A stretch of DNA of 64,000 nucleotides. It comes from Hemerocallis citrina (taxonomy: Eukaryota > Streptophyta > Magnoliopsida > Asparagales > Asphodelaceae). Location of the stretch: contig CM030358.1 of NCBI GenBank assembly GCA_017893485.1, positions 145,714,393-145,778,392 on the forward strand. Reading direction: 5' to 3'. Below are positions 10,986-21,419 of the stretch, piece after piece. The notes beneath the pieces were generated by a model. That model was not told where the DNA came from. It saw only the letters and a program-made list of their open reading frames with translations, and searched no databases. The first letter of the stretch is position 1. The number at the start of each line of letters is the position of its first letter. The position numbers were made by a program, and so were the translations under genes.

Positions 10986-11846
10986 TTATTCTTTCATGGG
11001 CTTTAGTCCCATTCCCTTCGATGATTTATCAACTAACTCTCTGTTTAACCCTTTGGTTAGCGGATCCGCAATGTTATCCTTTGACTTTACATAGTCCACA
11101 GAGATAACCCCAGTAGAGAGTAGTTGTCTAATGGTATTATGTCTTCGACGAATATATCTAGATTTACCATTATACATATTGCTCTGTGCTCTACAAATTG
11201 CAGATTGACTATCTGAATGTATGCAGATTGGAAGTACAAACTTCGTTCACCTTGAAATATCCTCAAGAAAGTGGCATAACCATTCAGCCTCTTCCCCACA
11301 TTTGTCCAATGCAATAAATTCAGATTCCATCGTGGATTTAGCGATCACTGTTTGTTTCGAAGATTTTCAAGAAACTGCTGCACCACCTAGTGTAAATACA
11401 TAGCCACTAGTGGATTTTGAATTATCACTCGATATTCAGTTCGCATCACTGTATCCTTCAAGTACAGCCGGGTATCTTGTATAGTGCAGCCCGTAATTAC
11501 GAGTAAAACGCAAGTACTTCAGTACTCTTATAATTGCTTGCCAATGCTCGCTTCCAGGATTACTCGTGTATCTACTTAGTTTACTCACTGCATAGGCTAT
11601 GTCTGGTCTTGTACAACTCATTAAGTACATTAGACTGCCTATGATTCTAGAGTATTCTACTTGAGAAATACTCTCCCCTTTATTCTTGGATAAATGTAAA
11701 GTTAGATCTAATGGAGTCCTGGCAATTCCAGAATTATCTTTATCAAATTTTCCAAGAATATTGTCAACAAAATGTGACTGGCTTAAAATAAGATCGTCTG
11801 ATGTTCTTGTGATTTTAATTCCCAATATAACATTAGCTAGTCCCAT
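10986..11846 (-). pseudogene. Copia 1 reverse transcriptase C-terminus and RNase H
   Basis: From 11846 downward the frame gives [10 protein letters not shown], then [22 protein letters not shown] split here as [10 protein letters not shown] and TRPDIAYAV, the conserved tail of copia RT. RNase H follows, with GYVFTLGG, STMESEFIAL (catalytic-site Glu region) and SDSQSAICRA, and ends KSKDNIADPLTKGLN before the stop at 10986. In-frame TGA codons stand where tryptophan is expected after SDAN (11436-11438) and after AAVS, both explained by single G-to-A changes. A further frame break lies near CHFLEDIS. The product would degrade the RNA strand of the hybrid if intact; here it is dead. Confidence 0.88.
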
Positions 11847-12149
11847 GTCTTTCTCCCATGTCTTTCATGTCAAACCTCGAGTTTAACATGTTTTTAACAG
11901 ATTTAATTATCTGATCATTGCTTCCAATAATAAGCATGTCATCTACATACAAACATATAATGACATATCCATCTTCTGTGTCTTTGATATATACACATTT
12001 ATTACATTCATTGATCTTGAAGCCATTTGTCATCATGACATTGTCAAATTTTTCATGCCACTGCTTTGGAGCTTGTTTCAAGCCATATAATGACTTTACC
12101 AGTTTACACACTTTTTTTTCATGTCCTGGAGCTGAAAAACCCTCAGGCT

Positions 12150-12183
<34 letters not shown>

Positions 12184-12588
12184 TAAGAAAAGCTGTTTTA
12201 CATCCATTTGATGTACTCTAAGATTGCGTAGAGCTGCTACTGCAAGTACCATCCTAATGGAATTTATTCTCGTCACAGGAGAATATGTATCAAAGTAATC
12301 AAGACCTTCCTTTTGTTTATAACATTTAATTACAAGTCTTGCCTTGTATTTATCAATTGATCCATCAAGTTTCATTTTTCTCTTGAAGATCCACTTGGAA
12401 TCTAAAGGTTTACTACTCGGTGGACGATCCACTAGTTCCCAAGTATGATTTTGCAAGATAGAATCAATTTCACTCTTGATGACTTCTTTCCATTGAGAAC
12501 CATCACTATAGTTCACCGCTTCCTTGAAGGTTTGGGGTTCTCCTTCAAGCATAAAAGTCAAGAAATCCGGACCAAAAGATTTTTCCAT
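11833..12588 (-). pseudogene. Copia 1 reverse transcriptase core
   Basis: 251 residues in one frame: WIFKRKMKLDGSIDKYKARLV near the start (broken here as WIFKRKMK, DGSIDKYKARLV), QMDVKQLFLNGDL, LYGLKQAPKQW and the polymerase motif YVDDM around residue 215. The frame is lost at DMKDMG because TCCCATGTCTTTC is duplicated head to tail at 11841-11853 and 11854-11866. The 13-bp shift joins to the correct frame from 11846 on. Upstream, a TGA at 12670-12672 separates it from the integrase frame. Confidence 0.9.
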
Positions 12589-12669
12589 TCTTGTTCTTTT
12601 ACTGCGTCGAGGTTCCTCCTTAACTTCTTTATTTTGGTCTTCACTATCTTCACTGATAGTCTCATGTGT

Positions 12670-14244
12670 TCATTTGGAGGAACTTGGTTCCTCCTTTGAC
12701 TTACATGGAAATACATCTTCAAATAACGATGAATTTCTAGATTCGATTATCGTGTTCTTTGATATCTCAGTGATATCGGATTTGTACACCAAGAACCGAT
12801 AGGCACTACTGTTAAGTGCATAGTCAATGAAAATACAATCAACTGTTTTTGGTCCTATTTTCACTTTCTTAGATGGAGGTGCTGCCACCTTGGCAAGACA
12901 TCTCCACATTCGCAAGTAATTATAGGATGACTTTCTTTCTTTCCATAATTCATATGGAGTTTTCTCTTCTTTCCTTTTGGACACCTTATTCAAAAGGTAG
13001 TTAGCTGAAAGAATAGCTTCTCCCGACAAGTTTGGTGGCAAACCAGAACTTATTAACATTGCATTCATTATTTCTTTCAATGTACGATTCTTTCTCTCAG
13101 CAACACCGTTGGACTGAGGAGAATAAGACGCTGTCGTTTCATGTATAATCCCATGCTTAGCACATGTGTCAGCAAATGGCGATTCATACTCTCCTCCTCG
13201 GTCGCTTCTTAGCACCTTAATTTTCTTATTGAGCTGGTTTTCAACCTCATTTTTATAGAGAACAAATTTCTCTATAGCTTCATCCTTGCTTTTAAGCAAG
13301 TATACATAGCAATATTTTGTGCTATCATCAATGAAGGTAATAAAATATTTATTACCACCTCTTGTTTGTATCATTTTCAAATCACAAATATCAGTGTGAA
13401 TTAGATCAAGTGGTTCGGTGTTTCTTTCAACACTTTTAAACGATGATCTTGTTAGTTTTACCTCAACACAAGTTTCACATTTGTGTTTAGAATCAATTTG
13501 GAATGTTGGTATGTGATTCAAGTTAATTAGTCTTCGCAAAGTATCATAATTAACATGTCCTAGTCTACCATGCCATAAATTGGAAGACTCAAGCAAATAA
13601 GTTGAAGAGCTAGCTTTATTCATATTCTTGACCATGGTCATTACATTGAGTTTGAACATTCCACCACTCATATATCCTTTACCAACATACATTCCACTTT
13701 TTGACAAAACAAATTTGTTCGACTCGAACACTAAACGAAAACCGTAGTTATTAAGCAACGAACCAGATACCAGGTTCTTACGGATTTCAGGAACATATGC
13801 AACATTGTTTAGAGTCAGTTCCTTTCCAGAAGTCATCTTCAAGATCACCTTGCCTTGGCCCTTTATTTCTGAAGTAGCCGAATTCCCTATGAACATTTTC
13901 TCCCCATTCTCTAATGGTTCGAAAGTGGAGAACATACTTCTATTAGAGCACACATGTCGAGTAGCTCCAGTGTCAATCCACCATTCCTTCGAGTTTGAAC
14001 CTAACATATTCACCTCTGATATCACAGCTGAGAGGTTGAAATCGGAAACATCTTGAGCAATCCCTTGAATCAAGTTTGCTTCTCTGTTCCTGTTCCTCTT
14101 GGGAAGTCTGCATTCAGTAGACTTGTGACCCATTTTGTCACAATTGAAGCACTTGCCTTGAAACTTCGGCTTCTTGGAGATCCCTCCCTTGGGGCCCAAC
14201 TTGGGACCTTTGTTGTGCTTGTTAGAACGTTGTTTATGTTCCAT
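12670..14244 (-). pseudogene. Copia 1 zinc knuckle, protease and integrase
   Basis: One 524-residue open stretch. Residues 32-45 form a CCHC knuckle (CFNCDKMGHKSTEC), residues 88-93 the aspartic protease site WWIDTG, then the integrase zinc-binding segment (LWHGRLGH ... CETC) and the DDE core with HTDICDL, FIDDSTKY and NGVAERKNRT. The tail has YNYLRMWRCLAKV and a KVKIGPKTVDC module typical of copia integrase C-termini. One expected Trp in the integrase reads Ser (NLSGEA). It follows gag in the same frame, separated by one TGA near 14290. Confidence 0.92.
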
Positions 14245-14289
14245 TACATTTGCCTTAGCTGCATGAATGACGAGTCCAACCTTTTCAGA

Positions 14290-14795
14290 TCATCTATTGT
14301 CTTCTTCAATGCGAAACCTGACAATGAGATCTTCAATGCCCATCTCTTTTCGCTTATGCTTTAGGTAATTCTTAAAGTCTTTCCAACCTTGTGCTAGTTT
14401 TTCAATTATACATGCCACTTGAAAACTTTCACTTAAGTTCATACTTTCAGCATGAATCTCATGCAAGATGAGTTGTAGTTCTTGAACTTGACTGATCACT
14501 GTTTTAGAATCTACCATTTTATAGTCTAGGAAGCGGCCCACAATGAATTTCTTGGCACCGGCATCCTCAGTTTTATACTTATGGTCTAGTGATTCCCAAA
14601 GTTCTTTAGCTGTTCTTTTGTCAATATATACATTATACAAAGAATCGGCTAATCCGTTCATTATGTAATTTCTACACAAGTAATCAGCATTTTTCCAATC
14701 ATCCACAGTGGCAATAACTTGGTTATCTTGCTCATCTTTCTTAAGATTTGGAGCATCTTCGTTCAAGAATCTTGCAAGATTCAGTGTGGTCAGAA
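14290..14795 (-). pseudogene. Copia 1 gag, C-terminal part
   Basis: From [13 protein letters not shown] (about 14793) the frame runs through [34 protein letters not shown] and [12 protein letters not shown] to RFRIEEDNR, then a TGA. This is the UBN2/copia-type capsid domain. It would be continuous with the N-terminal piece at 15363-15534 but for the foreign segment between. Confidence 0.88.
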
Positions 14796-15362
14796 TAGAA
14801 TCCCGGTATATGATTTGGATTACTTGTCCCTGAGTACACAACCCTATAGAATCCCTTACGAAATCTAAACGTAATTGTTTGAATGTAGCAACCATGTAGT
14901 AAAAAGATGGATGCATGAAATGCTACCTAGATAGTAATAACACAAGACTTGACATAACATGACACCTATTACATGATACCTGTTACATGCATGCCTGATA
15001 CATGTTACCTGTATACTTGATTACCTGTTTTCCTGCTTGCATGATACTTGACACTTGCTACTTGTTACCTTTTTGTATGATACTTGTTCACTTGACACTT
15101 GATACATGCTACTTGCACTTGTTCATCTTGCCATGCTAGTTCTATTTTGTTATCATGTTTATTCTATGTTATTAGTTTACCCTTTTCCATGTACTTGTAT
15201 CCTGCACTACAAGCGGCCCGTAACTTGCATTAATGGGAGTTTGTTTTCTTTTTCCTCTTCTTGCAGTTTATTAAATTACAGATTTTGGAGACTAGTTGCC
15301 AGATGGAGTTGGTGATATGAGATACTAGCTGCTTGAGTTTTGCTATTATTTCTTATTTCTTA
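14796..15362. other. ~565-bp insertion inside copia 1 gag
   Basis: Gag breaks after GQNFK at about 15363 and resumes with LTTLN at about 14793; a few expected residues are missing. The inserted sequence is rich in degenerate ACTTG(A)TACCTGTTACATG phrases at about 14940-15120 and has no coding domain. I could not match clean terminal repeats or a TSD, so its class is unknown. Confidence 0.6.
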
Positions 15363-15534
15363 TTTTAAAATTCTGCCCGTTGAACTTCTCAGGTTTCTCC
15401 CCATGGGAGACTGAGACAGGTACAACGGTGGGCATTGGCACTCGTGCCGCAGCAACATTCGGTTCTTGCGTCGTATCAGCAAGCAGCATGTAGACCGTTT
15501 CAGACACTGCAGCATTGTCCGATGTAGTAGCCAT
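15363..15534 (-). pseudogene. Copia 1 gag, N-terminal part
   Basis: ATG at 15532-15534 starts MATTSDNAAVSETVYML, followed by SHGEKPEKFNGQNFK, the standard entry to copia gag in which a lysine-tryptophan segment normally follows. An upstream in-frame ATG at 15603 adds 23 residues of poor composition, so the inner ATG is the better start. Confidence 0.8.
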
Positions 15535-15641
15535 TTGGATTCTGAAATTTACACAACACGAGTGTAAGTTTCCCAGATTAAAGAAAAAAAAATCGTGCCT
15601 CAAAATCGGAAATCAAGAAAATAAAAAATCTGTTTTAAGTT

Positions 15642-16230
15642 TGTTACAAAAAATATCTTTTACAATAAAAAGATTGAGTGGCACAGAATACAGAGAAAGG
15701 AAAAAGGAGAGGAAGAATACCCGAAAAGAAATTAAAATAAATAATTAAATAAACAACTCACAAGAACAATTGAAGATTACAACTTGAGAAGTCGAGGCCT
15801 GTGTATCACACAGTGTCCTTAAAACAGATTTCGCCTCTTCCGGTTGCTGGAATGAACGTAGGCGTCTGTCTCCTAGGATGCAACGACTGGAGCGATCACG
15901 TAGGCACCACGTAGCACTCCCGAACCGAGTAGTAGCATTTGAACCCTATCACCGACTTACCAATAAAAAACCAGAACCGAAGAAAAGAACAGTACAATAC
16001 TTATACCAATAAAAAACCGGAACCGAAGAAAAGAACAGTACAATATTTAGAGAAGGAGAGGAAGAAGATCTGAAAGTAGAGGGGAGACCTCTATTTATGG
16101 AGCCTGGGTTAAAACCGTAACGGCAGACAAGGCTGTTAATGCCTTCATTGTAACGGCAGACAACCAATTGAATGCCGACACTGTAACGGCAGACATCATT
16201 CGCATGTAATCCGGTCCGAAATATGAAAAT
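15642..16230 (-). repeat. 5' LTR of copia element 1 (rearranged)
   Basis: 15642-15835 matches the 3' LTR closely. Beyond that, matching islands remain (CACTCCCGAAC, CGCATGTAATC). New material includes a ~50-bp block ACCAATAAAAAACC(A/G)GAACC repeated at about 15959 and 16005, and three copies of ACTGTAACGGCAGACA-like sequence between 16110 and 16195. The outer edge is not certain. Confidence 0.65.
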
Positions 16231-16577
16231 CCTCCACTGTAACGACTGGAGCATTCCTTGCTTCTTCATTGATTTGGTTGAAGAGGGTGAGTTAGACCAA
16301 GGTTGATGCTTTTATTATCTCTTATTGGAGAATTCGACAACTCTTTTCTTCTACTACAAACCTTTCTTCCTGTATCATGCTCATTCTGCAGGTTTTTTGA
16401 AGTTCCCTGCACTAATGTATGCCTCTTCAAACACGAGCAATTCTGAAATGCGGCACTTGAGTGTACTGGAGGATTTTCATATTTTTTCCCCTTGCAGCAG
16501 AAGGGGTTGATTACCATAAACCTACTTAAAAGGTTTTTTGAAATGAACACTTTCTTCCCCTTTGGTTTGGCCATTAG
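16231..16577. other. Unassigned sequence between copia 1 and a solo LTR
   Basis: A minus-strand open frame covers 16266-16601 (111 codons) but has no recognisable motif and runs into the solo LTR. ATTAG at 16573-16577 is the left TSD of that LTR. Confidence 0.4.
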
Positions 16578-17316
16578 TGTTGGGATTGGGGCGTCAACCA
16601 ACGCCCTCTGGTCGCAGCGGAACTAATTAAAACAATGAGAAAGTCAAAGTAGATGAGGCGAATAAATTGAGCAAGCAAGTAAATCCACCAAACTAACATA
16701 AACACAACAACGATGACTTATCCCGGATAGCTTTTGCTTAATCAGGAGGGAAATATAGATAGGTTTGATATTCAACTAGAAGAGATTATAAAGAGTTACT
16801 GATTCACTTGACACAAGGAATTAAACTCACCCACCAAGAACTATCTCTCTCTCGAGCCTCTCTTTGCAATGGAGAAAAGAATGTATGAAGTACTACCTTT
16901 CATATTAGAGAAATTTACAATATATATAGAAGAATAGAGAGAAAACCTAGGTCTAATCTTGATCCTCAGTCGTCCGAGATAACCTGGAAAAGAAGTAACT
17001 GAATAGAAACCGCACGATCTAACTTGGAGTTGAAAATTGGGCTGAACCGACCTAACAAATCGAAGCCCAAAAACGAATCAGCGCTGCGGGCGGTCGACTG
17101 TCCAACAAGACCGGTCGACCGTACCACTCTCTGACATTTCCTGTACTACGAGCGGTCGAGGATGCGGTCGACTGTCACCAAGACCGTTCGACCGCAACTA
17201 TTCTGCACCTGCTGTTGTTGCTGTTTTCCTTCTACTCACTTCGACAATTCGACCTTCGTGCTTCATATTACCTTCATTTAATCTGAACAACAAGTATTCA
17301 AGACACAATCCTAACA
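16578..17316. mobile_element. Solo LTR, 739 bp, TSD ATTAG
   Basis: Starts TGTTGGGATT and ends AATCCTAACA, flanked by ATTAG at 16573-16577 and 17317-17321. A related LTR sits at 55776-56462; both end ...CAAGACA(T)ACAA(T/A)CC...AACA and carry paired GTCGAC palindromes (here 17093-17120 and about 17160-17195). No internal domains, so recombination between two LTRs has removed the body. The TGTTRG start is usual for Ty1/copia but the superfamily is not proven. Confidence 0.82.
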
Positions 17317-17329
17317 ATTAGCAATTTTA

Positions 17330-17446
17330 GGCTGCGTTTGGATATGTTTTTTGGGCCCATTTTGTGAAAATCCGTTTGGATACGTTTTCTTTTGGGCCTT
17401 CTTTTCAGAAAACAACCTCTGGGTTGTTTTCTCTCCAAACGCAGCC
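17330..17446. mobile_element. Tourist-type MITE, 117 bp, TSD TTA
   Basis: GGCTGCGTTTGGATA at the left and TCTCCAAACGCAGCC at the right form inverted ends; TTA flanks both sides (17327-17329, 17447-17449), as expected for the PIF/Harbinger superfamily. It lies between a solo LTR and the XXT-like fragment. Confidence 0.82.
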
Positions 17447-17544
17447 TTAACTTCTTCTTCTTCTTCAACCTCGATCCCGATCTCCAAATCGGTAAAAGAA
17501 ATAGGCGGCGAAGACAAGTCGCGCTCCTTCTCCGCCATCCCCAC

Positions 17545-20471
17545 TGTAACGCCCCGAATCCCAAATACACTGAATTCGAGATGTTCTACAGGATCTTTTT
17601 GCTTCTCTTAGTACAATTTTACGAGGAAATTTAAACTTTTCACTTTACACCAGAGTTTACATCAATATTACATTTACATTGCACAGCGGAAGTAAAATTT
17701 ACAACAATGAACAAATGTACAACAACATTGAATGAATCTTTAAGCATTTGTTCCTCTTTAATCTTTTTTCCTGCATACAAAACTGTGGGTACGTTTGTTT
17801 ATTCAACCGACGATAATTATACATGGCCATCCTCTCTATGCCAGAAACAGTATAACGATTCTCATTTCTTAACAGATCACAAACTTATTCACATATCAAA
17901 ATAAAGTAAAGGGGAAAATCTTAATGATGTCGTGTCGTGTTCGTGCACTTAATCCTTAATGCAATTGTTTAATTTACATGACACTAATGCACACTTGTTC
18001 GGATTCTATGCATCCCATACTACATAGGTCCGAGGGCAAGCATCTTAATTGTTCTTCATTTTTGTAGGGTTCAATCCCTCGCTATGACTTAATCTACTAC
18101 TGTAATTATGGTGAGTATCCTAGATGATCTATGAGTACAAGCTCGTGTACAGAAAATTCTGGAGGGGAATCCCACGCCATGTCTTGACTCATCAAGCATG
18201 CATTCTGTGGCAATTCAGCCTCACTTCATGGCACACGATCCTCTTGCAGTCACTAAACATCCCACAAGCGTGGCTAGAATCCGATCATTCTGAGTTGTGC
18301 CCACGCCATGTCTTGACTCATCAAGCATGCATTCTGTGGCTCACACACCCGCACCGTAAACCCTAGTTCTCATACTCGTGTTTTTCTCTCACTTTCATCG
18401 CATCTCCACTATGTACTAATTATTAGAATCATGAATAAAAATTAAAGCTCTAGAGTTAGCCTCTCCACTGAACCGGACTTATTCATTTCATTCACACATG
18501 ACCAACCTTGGTCTTTCAATTCTCATTTCATTTCATTTCATTTCCAAATGCCGGGGGAGACTTAGCTACTCTTTTGTTTCAATTTCCAATTCACAACTTC
18601 CAATTTGAGCATTTTCAACTCATAATTCATTTAATAGTCTCACAGACTTTCTTATCATGATCTTAACTTTCATATTCATTGAATTCTCAATTCAAATCGA
18701 TGATTCATTTCATGTAAATTCATGTAACAGCAAATAGAGTTTACCAACATCAACCATAACATTCACAACTTTTAACATAAACCAAATAAGATCTCTGACA
18801 TCTCAAAATATTCTGGACAGTCGACTTGGAGAAAGTCCAGTCGACTTGTTCAATCAAATCAAGTTCTTCATAACAGCTCAGGAGAGTCGACTGCTGCACA
18901 TGGCCAGTCGGCTGCTCTAAAATTTTCCATGTTCAAAATATCATTCATGTGACAGTCGACTGTCATTCCATCAGTCGTCTGTCCTGGGGTTTCAATTACA
19001 ATTTTCATACTCAGCTCAGTCGACTTGCTACTTGCATAAGTCGACTGAACAGGTTAAATTTCAATTTAAGGAATTATCTTCCGTCTGTTCTTCCATCCAC
19101 ATGCATCATTGTGTCACATTACAATATATTCATACTACATAAACATGTAATATTCTTAGCTGTTCACTGACACCACAACATATAATTTCACATAACTAAT
19201 GTTTTCTTTCCTCAAGGAAAATGTTAAGCATGCATTTTCATTTACTCATCATTTACTTGCAAAAATGAATACTAAATCTCAATTTAGCACACTAGAACAT
19301 CACAATAGAAATGCTTCGTTTCATGAAATTTCGGGACTATTCTTAATTTAATTCAATATCGGTCGGCTGTTTACATCAACAGTCGACTGTACGGTCTATT
19401 CCCAGTTTTACTAATTATCACTAGTACTTTTTCATCCGTTCATATCTCCTCAGTCATATTTAACATGGGGAAAATGAATTTAGCATTCCTTATATCATTC
19501 AGTTGTACATACGTACATCATCAAAGTCTCTAACAAAGCACGAGAAAACATTCGCCTCGTACCAGTCGACTTGTCCACGTGACAGTCGACTGTACAGACC
19601 TATTTCGGTCTTATTTACAGTGTCATTACTTCATTATTAGTCTTTCACAGCTTTCATCATAAACATACACAGGGCAATCTAATATAGTTAAACTTACTTT
19701 TCACAAGCATGGTAACAATCATTATTGCCATAACATAATTTCTACATTAGAAGTCCTGAGAGACACCCACCTTATTGACGAAATAACCGAATCCAGAAAA
19801 AGCTCCTTAATGCAATGCACGACTCCTTGCTCCTTGCTCCTTGCCGAAACCTTCAGAAGTGATAACCGGCCTCCAAAGAACAGTCACACACAACTCTCTT
19901 ACAATATATCTCTCTTACAATATAATCTTAGTGTAAAAGAAACAAATGAATGAGAGGGGTATTTATACACCAGTTTGGGTGAGATGGAAGGCTAGGATTT
20001 AGTAGATAGTTATAGGGTCAAGGGCTAGGATGAACTAGAGAGTTGTAATAACTACCCACATTCCAAATAACCACCCATGACTAGATCCACTTCTCTCCCA
20101 ATCCGGCCAAGAAAGAGTGCTCATGCACGTGTATGTGAATTGCACGTGCATGCACTAGTCACCCCAACTTGTACACAAATAAAAAGTCTTTAAAAGTGTT
20201 AACTTTTTCCAAGTTGTAAAATGGAATTAATTTCTGAGCTTAAATTGATTGGGCCAAGATAATTATTTTTAAAAAATAGACTAAATTTTGGGCTTTAGGA
20301 AAGAAAAAGGGCTTTTTATTAAAATAGGGCTTTGGTGCAAAAAAATGATTAAAAGCACAAATTGAAATATCTTTACTCATCTTGATGAAAATATCAACTA
20401 AAATATTACCCGTGCATACTACGTGCCAAAATAAATAATTTTTCATTAATTTGAAAAATCAGGGCATTACA
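17545..20471. mobile_element. Large LTR-like element 2 (2,927 bp) with TSD CCCAC
   Basis: Starts TGTAACGCCCCGAAT and ends AGGGCATTACA; CCCAC flanks both sides (17540-17544, 20472-20476). Ends are inverted copies of one another over about 14 bp. It shares with element 3 the block TATGCATC(C/A)CA...ACATAGGTCCG...AATCCC(T/C)CG. The interior has a 40-bp direct repeat (CCACGCCATGTCTTGACTC at 18171 and 18299), six pairs of GTCGAC-type palindromes between 18820 and 19600, and no coding domain. A probable solo LTR. Confidence 0.78.
18820..19600. repeat. Six paired GTCGAC palindromes in LTR-like element 2
   Basis: Pairs begin near 18825, 18888, 18958, 19019, 19365 and 19567. Each pair has two copies of (A)GTCGACTG or a one-base variant, with starts 19-21 bp apart. 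The pairs are separated by unrelated AT-rich sequence. Confidence 0.85.
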
Positions 20472-20740
20472 CCCACCCCCTCCGCCGCCCGCCGCCCTAC
20501 CCGCGGCCGCCAGATCCAGAAAACCTTCAACAACATCAAAATCACCATTCTCTGCGGCTTCGTCACCATCCTCGTCCTACGTGGCACCATCGGTGTCGAA
20601 AACCTCAGCGGCGGCGCCCCCTCCTCTGACCAAAAGATCATCGAAGACATCGACCGCATACTCCGCTAAATCCGCTCTGATTCCGATCCCGACGAAGCAC
20701 TCCCCATCTCCACCACATCCAACAACGTCACCCTGACGTC

Positions 20741-21127
20741 ACCGCCAGCAAAAGAGCTTGAGCTTGGCGTTGGGTTTTGGCGAAGGTGGAAGGAGGTTCG
20801 GCGACGCTCGAGGAGTGGAGCTCGGGAAGAGGAGCTTGACGCGGAGGGGTTCAGCGATGTGGAGCTCGACAATGGCGGTTTGGAAGAAGAGTCGATGTCG
20901 AAGCGTCGAGGTCACGAGCTTCGAATTCGAGGAGGCTCGGCGAAGGAGTTGTCGATGGTTTTTTGGCTAGACAGTAGGTGCAGGCGACGAGGAAAGGGTC
21001 GCGAGGGTTGCGAGGTGCTCGGAGGTGCAGCGACGGAGTGCTTCGGAGGCGATCGGAGGAAGAAGATGGGGATGACGAAGGGGAAGGGTTTCGGAGTAGA
21101 ACGGGAAGAAGAAGGATGAGGGTATTA
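20741..21127. other. GC-rich unassigned sequence
   Basis: Open on several frames because of its composition (for example 20859-21119), with Glu/Arg-rich translations and no domain. It may be the remainder of the DNA that once flanked the XXT-like fragment. Confidence 0.4.
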
Positions 21128-21416
21128 GGCGGCTGTGTTTAGAGTAATTAAGGTTAAGTGTGATTATGGTTGGAGTAATTAAGGTTAAGTGTGTTTAGAG
21201 TAAAAAAAAATTATTACCAAACAACATTTTACAGTATAGTTTTAAGAAAACAGCGTTCAGAATTTTTTTTTAACCAAACAGGTTTTACAATCTCATTTTC
21301 AGAAAAGAGTTTTCAGAAAACTATCCAGACAGTTTTTACACTCTCATTTTCAGAAAACAGTTTTCACAAAACAATTTTCAGAAAACAGTTTTCAAAACAA
21401 CAAACCAAACACAGCC
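21128..21416. mobile_element. Tourist-like MITE, ~289 bp
   Basis: GGCTGTGTTT near the left (after an extra GGC) pairs with AAACACAGCC at the right end; TTA lies on both sides (21125-21127, 21417-21419). The interior is built from TTTTCAGAAAACAG-type fragments repeated about five times. Related in its end motif to the MITE at 17330. Confidence 0.65.
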
Positions 21417-21419
21417 TTA

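Larger units (their letters stand above)
9762..16230 (-). mobile_element. Ty1/copia LTR retrotransposon 1 (minus strand, defective)
   Basis: Order on the minus strand is 5' LTR (about 15642-16230), gag, zinc knuckle, protease, integrase, reverse transcriptase, RNase H, 3' LTR (9762-10401). Integrase before reverse transcriptase is the copia order. LTR pairs share the TGTTACAAAAAATATC end and about 195 bp of near-identity; beyond that the 5' LTR is rearranged. The coding region is closed by several in-frame TGA codons, one 13-bp duplication and an insertion in gag. No primer-binding site of the usual initiator-Met type is visible next to the 5' LTR, and no TSD could be matched because the outer edge of the 5' LTR is unclear. 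Confidence 0.9.
17450..20740 (+). pseudogene. XXT-like (GT34 xyloglucan xylosyltransferase) N-terminal fragment, split by an LTR-like element
   Basis: The plus-strand frame reads GGEDKSRSFSAIPT up to 17544, is cut by the element 17545-20471, and continues SAARRPTRGRQIQKTFNNIK then ITILCGFVTILVLRGTIG (about 20480-20610). The basic start, the QKTFNNIKITILCGFVTIL signal anchor and LRGTIG are the N-terminus of GT34 type II Golgi enzymes that add xylose to xyloglucan; the stem then has DRILR, a stop where Glu is usual, and IRSDSDPDEA. Removing the LTR and one CCCAC copy restores the frame across the junction. The catalytic domain is missing and sequence after about 20740 is unrelated. The start codon is not identifiable because a MITE sits just upstream. 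Confidence 0.75.
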
